A program made the translations under genes and the position numbers. Below, one piece after another: positions 18,127 through 26,375 of a DNA stretch of 64,000 bases. Every line of letters begins with the position of its first letter. Within the stretch, counting starts at the first letter, position 1. Origin of the DNA: Chryseobacterium arachidis (GTDB lineage: Bacteria > Bacteroidota > Bacteroidia > Flavobacteriales > Weeksellaceae); assembly GCF_900129245.1 (NCBI RefSeq), contig NZ_FQUT01000002.1, positions 488,746 through 552,745 of the forward strand, in the 5' to 3' direction. The notes under the pieces were generated by a model. That model was given only the letters and a program-made list of their open reading frames with translations, searched no databases and was not told where the DNA came from.

Positions 18127-19233
18127 CTATTTAAGCAGTTTAACTCTAATATTCTGTCCATCACGAATTTCTTCGGATGCATTCTTAACAATTACATCAT
18201 TTGTAGAAATATTTCCGATGACTGTTGTGACTTCTCCATTAGCAATCCCCGCCGTTACAGGAACCCAATGTGCAATGTTTTTTTCAACTTTAATAACGAA
18301 AACACCCAAAGTGGAATTTAAAACTGCTGTGGAAGGAACAGACAAAGATTTATTGTTTTCACTTAAAGGTAAAATCACGTTGGCAACCATTCCGGGCAAC
18401 AGTCTTTTGTCTTTATTATAAACGTCCATTTCCACCCATTGAGAACGGAGTTTGTTGTCTAAAGCTCCTGCAAATCTTGCCACTTTCGCGGTAAAAGTTT
18501 CTCCCGGAATAGATTGAATGGAGAATTTAATATCCCCATTTTTATTCAATAATCCAGTATAAGATTCAGGAACATTGACTACCAAACGTAATCTATCCTG
18601 TTGAACCAAACTGAACATCGGCAAATCCGAACCTTTTCCCGAAGGTCCTACATAAGCTCCTGCACTCACATTTCTCGTCGCAATATTCCCACTGAATGGC
18701 GCCCTGATCTGCAGATAATTTTTAACATCGGCAACTTCATGATAGGAGGCTCTTGCGGCTTCCAGTTGTGCTAAATCCGACTTTTGTGCTGCCAAAGCCT
18801 GTTCCAAATCAAGCGCAGAAATCGTTCCCGGAGTTTTGCTGGTTTCTTTTAAACGATCGTATTTCGCTTTACTCGCAATGTACAATGCTTCTTTTGATTT
18901 TAAAGCCGATGAAGCCGCGCTTTGCTGAGAATTGATTTCCGGAGCTTCTAGTGTTGCCAATAATTGTCCGGCTCTCACTTCATTTCCGACATCAACGTAT
19001 AATTTTTTAACGAAACTGCTGATCTTAGCATACACATCAACTTTCTGATAAGGTTGCAATTCACCCGGAATCGCCGTTGATGACGAAAAATCTGCTTGAG
19101 AAGGATTCACCGCTTCTATATCCGGAGAAGATGGCTCTGCTAATTTTTTGGCTTCTTTTTTTTCCTCATGTCCGCAACTTTGTAAGCTGAAAACCAATAT
19201 TGTCGGAATTAAATATTTATATAATCGATTCAT
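18127..19233 (-). CDS. RND efflux periplasmic adaptor (membrane fusion protein)
   Basis: This 368-residue lipoprotein (lipobox LQSC at 17-20) links the inner-membrane pump to the outer-membrane channel. Barrel-sandwich halves (VYAKISSFVKKLYVDVGNEV and NYLQIRAPFSGNIATRNV) flank an alpha-hairpin rich in Ala, Lys and Glu, followed by beta-barrel and membrane-proximal domains. It is the third gene of TolC-RND-adaptor, 25 bp after the pump gene, and is followed by a terminator. The substrate is not evident. Confidence 0.94.
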   Translation of the reverse strand: MNRLYKYLIPTILVFSLQSCGHEEKKEAKKLAEPSSPDIEAVNPSQADFSSSTAIPGELQPYQKVDVYAKISSFVKKLYVDVGNEVRAGQLLATLEAPEINSQQSAASSALKSKEALYIASKAKYDRLKETSKTPGTISALDLEQALAAQKSDLAQLEAARASYHEVADVKNYLQIRAPFSGNIATRNVSAGAYVGPSGKGSDLPMFSLVQQDRLRLVVNVPESYTGLLNKNGDIKFSIQSIPGETFTAKVARFAGALDNKLRSQWVEMDVYNKDKRLLPGMVANVILPLSENNKSLSVPSTAVLNSTLGVFVIKVEKNIAHWVPVTAGIANGEVTTVIGNISTNDVIVKNASEEIRDGQNIRVKLLK

Positions 19234-19258
19234 ATTTTATTATTAATAGTTTAGGTTA

Positions 19259-22200
19259 TTATTTTACAATTTCAGGCATAAAGTGAATACTTTCTTCGTC
19301 TTCCGGATCAAGAGAAACACTTTGAGTAGTCGCTTTTCCTTGTCCCCAGGCAAATGCTAACGGAAGAACGAACAGAGCGGCAAAAGTAGAAGCAATCAAA
19401 CCTCCGATTACAGCTCTTCCCAACGGTGAAACCTGATCTCCGGCTTCTCCCAATCCCAATGCCATCGGAATCATTCCCACAACCATTGCTAAAGCGGTCA
19501 TTACGATTGGTCTTAACCTCAACGCTGCGGCTTCTCTTGCGGAAAGTAACGCATTTCCGTTATGTTTTCTTAATTGTTCTGCGTTCGTAATCAACAATAC
19601 GGCATTCGAAATCGAAACTCCGACCGACATGATGATTCCCATGTACGATTGTAGGTTAAGCGTTGACCCACTGATCATTAATAAAGCTAAAGATCCCACC
19701 AAAACTGCAGGCGCTGTTGCCAGTACAACCGCAGAAACTTTGAATGACTGGAAATTCGCGGCCAACATCAAGAAAATCACAACGATTGCGATAATTAAGC
19801 TGCTTTGTAAACTGCTCAGGGTTTCATTTAAAGTCTGGCTTAAACCAATCATTTGAATATTTAAACCTCTTGGAAGTTCACCCATATTATCAATTACTTT
19901 TTGTACATCTTTTGAAGCCGTTCCTAAATCAGTGTGGTTAAGATTGGCAGTCACTGTTAAAGTCGGCATTGCTCCCAAGTTGTCGGTTTCTCCGTAGGTG
20001 AAGCTGTTTTTAATGGTTGCAACGTCACCCAAATTCGGTCTGTTGGAGTTTTTCTGCAACGGAATTCCTGCGATTTCTTCTTTGCTGTTCATCTTGTTTT
20101 CAGGAATCTGAACTTGCACGTTGTAGCTATAACCTCCTTTTTCATCCGTCCAGATATTTTTTTCGGTAAATCTTGATGAGGATGTTGAAGCTACCAAAGA
20201 GCGAGAAACATCGGACATATCAACTCCCAGTTGAGCAGCACGAACACGATCAACATTGATATCCAGCGCGGGATATTTTATAGATTGACCAATCTGAACA
20301 TCTCTCAAATATGGAATCTTCTTTAATTCTTCTACGATTTTTTTAGCATAATTTTCATTTACGCTTTTATCTCTTCCCGATAGTCTCACTTCAATCGGAG
20401 TCGGAGAACCTTGACTCAGAATTTTTTCCGTTAATTCAATCGGTTCGAAAGATAATTTCATGTCAGGATTGATGTTTTTCGCTTTTTCCCTGATTTTATC
20501 TTTTAAATCATCCATATTGGTGTGATAATCTTCATTTAAACCAACCTGTAAAACCATTTCATGAGAACCCGCCATCCAGAGGTAAATCGGGCTTACCGAG
20601 AAAAGAGTAGGGTGTGTTCCTACATACGCAGAAGTAATGGAAACATTGCCTTTTCCGACAATTTCTTTAATTCCGTCTAATAATTTTAAAGTCTGAAGCT
20701 CGGTTTTTTCAATTCTTGTCCCGTCCGGAACTCTCATTCTTACCTGAAATTGTGTTCCGTTCACCTGCGGTAAAACATCTCTTCCGATACTGTTTAGAAA
20801 TAAAGCAATCATTCCTATCATCAATAATATATAAGCCGAAACCACCATTTTACGATAAGGCATAATTCTGTCTAAAAATTTCAGATAGCGGAACCTTACT
20901 TTTTCAAATAAACTAACTTTTCCGTCACGGTTACTGTCTTCATTCTGAAGTAAAATTTCTTTTTGGCTCCAGGTGTCGTTTTCATCACTCAACCCGGCAG
21001 CTTTTAATTCTTCGGAATCTGATAAAGTGTGGCCGTCTTTTGCTTTGTGATGTTTCACTTTCATAATCCAGTTGGCCATGATCGGAACGAAAGTCTGTGC
21101 AAGAAAATAAGAAACAATCATACTGAAACCAATTGCTAAAGCCAATGGTAAGAATAATGATCCCGGAATTCCGCCCATCGTAAATGCAGGAGCAAAAACC
21201 GCCAGAATACAAAATAAGATCAGCAATTTCGGAAAGGCAATTTCTTTACAGGCATCCCAAATGGCGAGAGATTTGGGTTTTCCCATGTCCAAATGTTGGT
21301 GAATATTTTCTATGGTAACGGTACTTTCGTCGACGAGAATTCCAATGGCTAGAGCGAGTCCACTCAACGTCATAATATTGATGGTCTGTCCGAAAAGATT
21401 TAAAAATAAAACCGCCGAAATAATGGAGGTCGGAATAGTGAGAATTACAATCAATGCTCCTCTGATGTCGCCGAGGAATAAGATGACCATTAATCCTGTG
21501 AGAACTGCTCCGATAGTTCCTTCACTCAATAAACTTTTAACGGAATTAATTACATAAGTTGATTGGTCAAATTCAAAACTGACTTTCACATCATCCGGAA
21601 GATTAGACTGGATTTGCGGTAACTGCTTTTTCAGATTCTGAACAACATCCCAGGTTGAAGCATCGGCACTTTTAGCAATACTCAAATAAACCGAACGACG
21701 GCCGTTCACTAAAGCATAACCGGAAGTCATATCCGCTCCGTCGGTAACAGTCGCAACATCTCTTAAATAAAGATTCTGAACGCTGCCTTTATACAAAGGA
21801 ATATTTTCAAAGTCTTTTACATTTTTAATCATCGTATTGGTCGGAGTAATGTAATATTTGTCTCCGATTCTTACGTTTCCGGAAGGTGCAGTTTGGTTGT
21901 TTAATCTTAATGCTTCTACGAGCTGATCAGGTGTCATATTATGCTGACGGAGCAAATCTGGATTGGCATTAATGACAACCGTACGAATATTTCCACCAAA
22001 AGGCGGAGACGAAACAATTCCGGGAATTGAGGTGAATGTCGATCGCACATACACGTTTGCGAGATCGAGCAATTCGTTGTTGGATCTTTTATCACTACTT
22101 AAAACCAATTGCCCGACCGGAAGGGTAGAAGCATCAAAACGAATGATAAAAGGAGGGTTGGAACCCGGTGGAAATGCAGCTTGAATTCTGGTTGAAAAAG

Positions 22201-22528
22201 AGTTCAGTTCTGCTGCAGCTTGGGCCATGTTAGTTCCGGGATAGAAATTAATTTTCATTAACGTCAGTCCCTGTATATTTTTGGTTTCAATACTTTTAAT
22301 TCCGTTCACGAAAAGGAAAATATTGATGTATTGTTTAGCAAAAAACGCTTCCATCTGCTGTGGGGTATAGCCACTGAATGGGTGGGAAACATAGATTACC
22401 GGGAGATCTAGTTTGGGGAAGATATCGACTTTAATGGAGTTTACAGACCGTATTCCGAAGAAAAACAATCCGGCAACGATCACTAAAATCGTAATGGGTT
22501 TTCTTAATGCAAATCTTATTAAATTCAT
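19259..22528 (-). CDS. RND efflux pump inner-membrane subunit
   Basis: This 1089-residue proton-driven antiporter has twelve membrane segments and two large periplasmic loops. The N-terminus (MNLIRFALRKPITILVI) and the LAIGILVDESTVTIEN motif in TM4, with a single acidic residue pair region, are typical. It is longer than average because of an acidic insertion of about 50 residues in the cytoplasmic loop between TM6 and TM7. That insertion contains a canonical EF-hand calcium loop (DSNRDGKVSLFE, residues 531-542). It lies between the TolC and adaptor genes in one operon. Drug, bile salt or metal export is possible. The sequence does not decide this. Confidence 0.95.
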   Translation of the reverse strand: MNLIRFALRKPITILVIVAGLFFFGIRSVNSIKVDIFPKLDLPVIYVSHPFSGYTPQQMEAFFAKQYINIFLFVNGIKSIETKNIQGLTLMKINFYPGTNMAQAAAELNSFSTRIQAAFPPGSNPPFIIRFDASTLPVGQLVLSSDKRSNNELLDLANVYVRSTFTSIPGIVSSPPFGGNIRTVVINANPDLLRQHNMTPDQLVEALRLNNQTAPSGNVRIGDKYYITPTNTMIKNVKDFENIPLYKGSVQNLYLRDVATVTDGADMTSGYALVNGRRSVYLSIAKSADASTWDVVQNLKKQLPQIQSNLPDDVKVSFEFDQSTYVINSVKSLLSEGTIGAVLTGLMVILFLGDIRGALIVILTIPTSIISAVLFLNLFGQTINIMTLSGLALAIGILVDESTVTIENIHQHLDMGKPKSLAIWDACKEIAFPKLLILFCILAVFAPAFTMGGIPGSLFLPLALAIGFSMIVSYFLAQTFVPIMANWIMKVKHHKAKDGHTLSDSEELKAAGLSDENDTWSQKEILLQNEDSNRDGKVSLFEKVRFRYLKFLDRIMPYRKMVVSAYILLMIGMIALFLNSIGRDVLPQVNGTQFQVRMRVPDGTRIEKTELQTLKLLDGIKEIVGKGNVSITSAYVGTHPTLFSVSPIYLWMAGSHEMVLQVGLNEDYHTNMDDLKDKIREKAKNINPDMKLSFEPIELTEKILSQGSPTPIEVRLSGRDKSVNENYAKKIVEELKKIPYLRDVQIGQSIKYPALDINVDRVRAAQLGVDMSDVSRSLVASTSSSRFTEKNIWTDEKGGYSYNVQVQIPENKMNSKEEIAGIPLQKNSNRPNLGDVATIKNSFTYGETDNLGAMPTLTVTANLNHTDLGTASKDVQKVIDNMGELPRGLNIQMIGLSQTLNETLSSLQSSLIIAIVVIFLMLAANFQSFKVSAVVLATAPAVLVGSLALLMISGSTLNLQSYMGIIMSVGVSISNAVLLITNAEQLRKHNGNALLSAREAAALRLRPIVMTALAMVVGMIPMALGLGEAGDQVSPLGRAVIGGLIASTFAALFVLPLAFAWGQGKATTQSVSLDPEDEESIHFMPEIVK

Positions 22529-22560
22529 TGAGATAATGTTGATTATAATTGATATTAATC

Positions 22561-23952
22561 TTACAATTCGTTTTCAAAAACAGTGAAGTCACCCAGCGCG
22601 GCTGCTTTTAATAATAAAGCATTCCAGACGTTGCTAATGGCGATATCTCTGTCGGTTTCGGCTCTTACCAATGCGTAAATGGCTTGTGATAAATCGACAA
22701 GATCCGTCAGACCATTTTTGTATAAAACCGATCTTTGGATGTAAGCGTCATTGGCAGATTTTAACTGAACAGGAACCTGGTCGTACACCGTGATGGCATT
22801 TTTCCATTTGTTTTCAGATAAATCCAATTGGGCTTTTAATTGTTGTTCAGCCAAATCATATTCATGTTTTAAACCTTGGCTTACATAATCCTGCGCGCTG
22901 ATTTCTTTTGATAGTCGATAGGTTCGAGTGAAATTCCACGAAACGCCGAGTCCAAGTAAATAATTGCTTCTCGTCGGATGAATTCCGTCCCAGTAAGATG
23001 TGGAATAATCATTCTGATTCTGAGCATAACCGTTTCCAAATCCTGAACCCCTTGTCTGGAATATTCCAACCATTGAAAATGACGGATAATATTGCGTTTT
23101 CAGGAATTGTTTTTCCTGTTCGCTTACATTGATTCGGCTTTTGTATAAAGCCAACAACGGATGACTTTCCAAAGAAGAATTAGTTTCAATCGGAAAATCA
23201 GTCGGAATTCTTCTTAATAAAGTACTGTCCAGCACAAATTCCTGAGTCGGAATTCCCAACAATTGAGCTAATTTGTTTTCCTGTTCCTGTTCTTTGTCTT
23301 TCGCTTTGGTATAGGTGATCATTGCATTGGCATAATCGGCTTTTGCAAGAGATAAATCTACTCCTGGAACGATTCCGTTTCTTTCTTTTACCTCAACAAT
23401 TCTTCTGATTGTGTCGGTTCTTCCGAGATTTCGTGCATAAGAAAGCTTTAATTTTTTAGCCGCTAAAACGTTTAAATAAGCTGCTGCCACTTTTACTTTG
23501 TGCTGGAAAATCTCATCAGACAAATCTTTGGTATCTCTAAGATTTTTGGATTCTGCAACCTTTACCCTTTGCTTGGCTTTTCCGAAAGAGAAAAATTCCC
23601 AGTTGACATTGGCCAAGTACAGCGCTCCAAATGCTGCATTCCAGTTTTGTTCAGGCAGTGGAAGCCCTGAAGAGGCAACCCCGTAACCGCCGAATCCGTA
23701 CAAAGGACCGTTTTGTCCGTTTACTGTTCCGAAATCCTGTTGTAGACTGATGTTGAGGTTGGGCAAATATTGCCGTTTTGCCAGTTCTATCGATTCCTTT
23801 GAAGACAATCGGTAAGATTCTTTGGCTTTAATGGTTCCGTAATTTTGAACAGCGGTTTCCAGTGCAGACTGCAGCGTGAGAACTTCCTGCGCTTTTGCTG
23901 TGTTGACAAAAAAAACGGATGATAAGGCGAGAATAAAAATTCTTGAAAGCAT
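22561..23952 (-). CDS. TolC family outer-membrane efflux channel
   Basis: This 463-residue protein has a signal peptide (FILALSSVFFVNTAKAQ) and the two-fold repeat of long helices typical of TolC/OprM channels, for example LTLQSALETAVQNYGTIKAKES and the C-terminal DLVDLSQAIYALVRAETDRDIA. It is first in the efflux operon, with the pump gene 32 bp downstream. The two-component system encoded just upstream on the same strand (81 bp from the kinase gene) probably controls it. Confidence 0.94.
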   Translation of the reverse strand: MLSRIFILALSSVFFVNTAKAQEVLTLQSALETAVQNYGTIKAKESYRLSSKESIELAKRQYLPNLNISLQQDFGTVNGQNGPLYGFGGYGVASSGLPLPEQNWNAAFGALYLANVNWEFFSFGKAKQRVKVAESKNLRDTKDLSDEIFQHKVKVAAAYLNVLAAKKLKLSYARNLGRTDTIRRIVEVKERNGIVPGVDLSLAKADYANAMITYTKAKDKEQEQENKLAQLLGIPTQEFVLDSTLLRRIPTDFPIETNSSLESHPLLALYKSRINVSEQEKQFLKTQYYPSFSMVGIFQTRGSGFGNGYAQNQNDYSTSYWDGIHPTRSNYLLGLGVSWNFTRTYRLSKEISAQDYVSQGLKHEYDLAEQQLKAQLDLSENKWKNAITVYDQVPVQLKSANDAYIQRSVLYKNGLTDLVDLSQAIYALVRAETDRDIAISNVWNALLLKAAALGDFTVFENEL

Positions 23953-24032
23953 CTAACGTATTTTTCTTTTTTCAAAGTAAAAAATACATTTTGAAGCAAA
24001 TTTGAAGTTGAAAAAAATAATACAAACCGCTT

Positions 24033-25382
24033 TTATTCAGCAAAGTTTACTATTTGCTCTACGCTTTCAAATTCAAGGTTGTTTTCTTCGGATTTATGTA
24101 AAATGTAAGGTTTATTAATTTCTTTATGGTCGAAATAAACGGTAATTGAATGCCATCCGTCGGCAAAATCATATTGAACGAGAAAATTATTCACTTCGCA
24201 GATTTGTTTTACGATAGACAATCCTAAGCCGATGCTTTCTTGGGACTGGTTACTTTTTTTAAATCTTTTAAATAATTCATTTGTGGGAACATCGGGTGGA
24301 AGTCCGGTATTGCTGATCTGAAAGTAACTTTTGGTAAGATTTATTTCAATTTTACCACCTTCCAGATTGTGTCGGATTGCGTTGGAAAGAAGGTTGCTCA
24401 ATAAAATTTCTGCTAAAGTCGGGTGAATTTTAACATAAACATTCTTTTCGCTATTTCTGTTTAACGTAATATTTTTCAAAGCCAAATGATCGTGATAAGC
24501 ACACAGCGCTTCTTTTTCAACGGTGCAGAATTTCAATTCTTTATTTGTTAAAAACTCGTTGTTGTTTAATTTTGTTAAAAGAATTAATGATCGGTTGATT
24601 CTGCTTAATTTATCAATGGAATTCTGAATGTCTGTTAATAAAATCGCTTGATTTTCATTAATTTCCGTTTCCGCTAATAATTCAATCTTACTTTGAATAA
24701 TGGCTAAAGGAGTCTGAACTTCATGGGAAGCATTTTCCGAAAATTCCTTAACGGAAGCATATTCTTCCAAGGCTTTATCGGTCATGGTTTTCAGGAATTC
24801 GTTTAATTTTTTAAACTCTTTCGTGCTTGTCGGTAAAAGTTCCAGCCTTTCCTTTTTCTGGATACTAAATTTTTGAAGTCCGTCGATCGCGTGGTGGAAA
24901 GGTTTTAATATGAATTTAGATAAAATCCTTGCGGTGATAAAAACGATGGCTGTAATTAATAATAATTTCCAGAAAAGGGCGATCAGCATTCCGCCCATAA
25001 TCTCTTTGGTAGCGGTAATGTAGGTATATGAAGAGATTTTGTAAATCTTGTTATCAATGTTTGCAAAAGAATTGATCTGGATTTTACATTCATTCTTAGA
25101 AACGCCATTGTCTTCAAGGCAGGTGTGAATAATTTCCGGTTCCGCAGGAAGATTTTTGCCGTTTAAGACATTAATGGAAATAGGAAGTCCTTGAGTTGAA
25201 TTCGCCGGGGTTTCTCCTTTTTTTATCTGATTAATTACATAATTATTGACGGTTTTGAGCCTTTCAATCTCAACATTATCCAGTCTTTTTTTGATGCTTG
25301 TGTAGGAAATATACATGCTCACAGGAGTGACCAGTAAAATAATGGCGATAAACCAGACCGATATTTTGTTAACTAAATTCAT
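24033..25382 (-). CDS. Sensor histidine kinase
   Basis: This 449-residue membrane kinase has TM1 at about 10-28, a sensor region with four Cys-containing segments, TM2 at about 135-155, a HisKA domain with the phospho-accepting His in NASHEVQTPLAII, the N-box NLLSNAIRHN and the G-box GLGLSIV. It overlaps the response regulator gene by four bases (ATGA), so they are co-expressed. Its position directly before the efflux operon suggests it senses envelope stress or a pump substrate, which is inference. Confidence 0.94.
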   Translation of the reverse strand: MNLVNKISVWFIAIILLVTPVSMYISYTSIKKRLDNVEIERLKTVNNYVINQIKKGETPANSTQGLPISINVLNGKNLPAEPEIIHTCLEDNGVSKNECKIQINSFANIDNKIYKISSYTYITATKEIMGGMLIALFWKLLLITAIVFITARILSKFILKPFHHAIDGLQKFSIQKKERLELLPTSTKEFKKLNEFLKTMTDKALEEYASVKEFSENASHEVQTPLAIIQSKIELLAETEINENQAILLTDIQNSIDKLSRINRSLILLTKLNNNEFLTNKELKFCTVEKEALCAYHDHLALKNITLNRNSEKNVYVKIHPTLAEILLSNLLSNAIRHNLEGGKIEINLTKSYFQISNTGLPPDVPTNELFKRFKKSNQSQESIGLGLSIVKQICEVNNFLVQYDFADGWHSITVYFDHKEINKPYILHKSEENNLEFESVEQIVNFAE

Positions 25383-26071
25383 GAACCATTATATTTTAAA
25401 GCATTAAACTTGTAGCCCAAACCGTAAATCGTTTCGATGTAATCGTTTCCGTTTGCGGAAGCGATTTTTTTTCTGAGATTTTTAACGTGCTGATAAACAA
25501 AGTCAAAATTAGCCAAATTATCCGTATAATCCCCCCAAAGATGATTGGCGATAGATTGTTTCGATAAAACGCGGTTTTTATTCACGAGAAAATACAATAG
25601 CAATTCAAATTCTTTTTGAGTGACTTCCAGCCTTGTTTCGTTGATCGAAACTTCGTAAGTGTCTGTATTTAAAATGATTTCATTAAATCTTACTTCATTA
25701 TAGCCGTCCATTTTATTTCTTCGGTAAACGGCTCTTAATCTGGCGTGTAATTCCGGTAAGTGAAAAGGTTTTGTGATATAATCGTCGGCGCCTTTTTCCA
25801 ATCCGTTTATTTTGTCATCTAAAGCATTTTTAGCGGAAATAATGAGAATTCCGCTGTTGATCTTTTCAGTTTTGATGTAATTTAAAATATTCAATCCGTT
25901 TCCGTCGGGCAACATAATATCCAATAAAATACAGTCATACGAATTAAAGGTAAGGCGTTCTAAAGCTTCGTTGTAACTGTAAGCGCATTCGCAGATATAG
26001 TTCTCGCCTTCGAGGTAAAACTCCATGCTTTTAGCGAGTTCTTTATTGTCTTCGATGATCAGGATTTTCAT
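25379..26071 (-). CDS. Response regulator, OmpR/PhoB type
   Basis: This 230-residue protein has a receiver domain (acidic pocket IIEDNK, phospho-acceptor Asp51 in LLDIMLPDG, Lys in YITKPF) and a C-terminal winged-helix DNA-binding domain ending in ETIYGLGYKF. It is the first gene of a regulator-kinase pair directly upstream of the TolC-RND-adaptor genes on the same strand and is the likely regulator of that operon. Confidence 0.95.
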   Translation of the reverse strand: MKILIIEDNKELAKSMEFYLEGENYICECAYSYNEALERLTFNSYDCILLDIMLPDGNGLNILNYIKTEKINSGILIISAKNALDDKINGLEKGADDYITKPFHLPELHARLRAVYRRNKMDGYNEVRFNEIILNTDTYEVSINETRLEVTQKEFELLLYFLVNKNRVLSKQSIANHLWGDYTDNLANFDFVYQHVKNLRKKIASANGNDYIETIYGLGYKFNALKYNGS

Positions 26072-26178
26072 AATTGAAGCAAAATTAAAATTAAATTTTG
26101 TATGAATTTTGAAGTTGTGGAAGTCTTTGTCTATTAATGTTTTAAATTAAATTTTAATTTAGTTAAAAGATCCAACGC

Positions 26179-26282
26179 CACTTCGAGTAAATTTTTGAAA
26201 AAAATTGTATCGAGAAGTGATTGGTTAACCAAAGGTTCTCGATACATTTTTCTTCATTTCATTACGAAAAACACTCGAACTG
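26179..26282. repeat. Nested palindromic repeat element, about 104 bp
   Basis: The outer arms CACTTCGAGT and ACTCGAACTG are complementary except at one position. The inner arms TGTATCGAGAA (26206-26216) and TTCTCGATACA (26236-26246) are perfectly complementary, with a small palindrome TGGTTAACCA between them. It lies in the 304-bp gap between the response regulator and glnN genes and resembles dispersed palindromic elements of Flavobacteriia. No ORF is present. I see no second copy in this window. Confidence 0.6.
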
Positions 26283-26323
26283 AAGGAAGGTTTGAACATC
26301 AAAAAATCATATTAAACAAAACA

Positions 26324-26352
26324 AAAACTCCCCGATCAATCGAGGAGTTTCA
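26324..26352 (-). terminator. Hairpin terminator after glnN
   Basis: On the minus strand AAACTCCTCGAT pairs with ATCGGGGAGTTT, followed by a T-rich run. It lies about 25 bp after the glnN stop. Confidence 0.85.
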
Positions 26353-26375
26353 CTAATATGGAACTTTACAAAATG

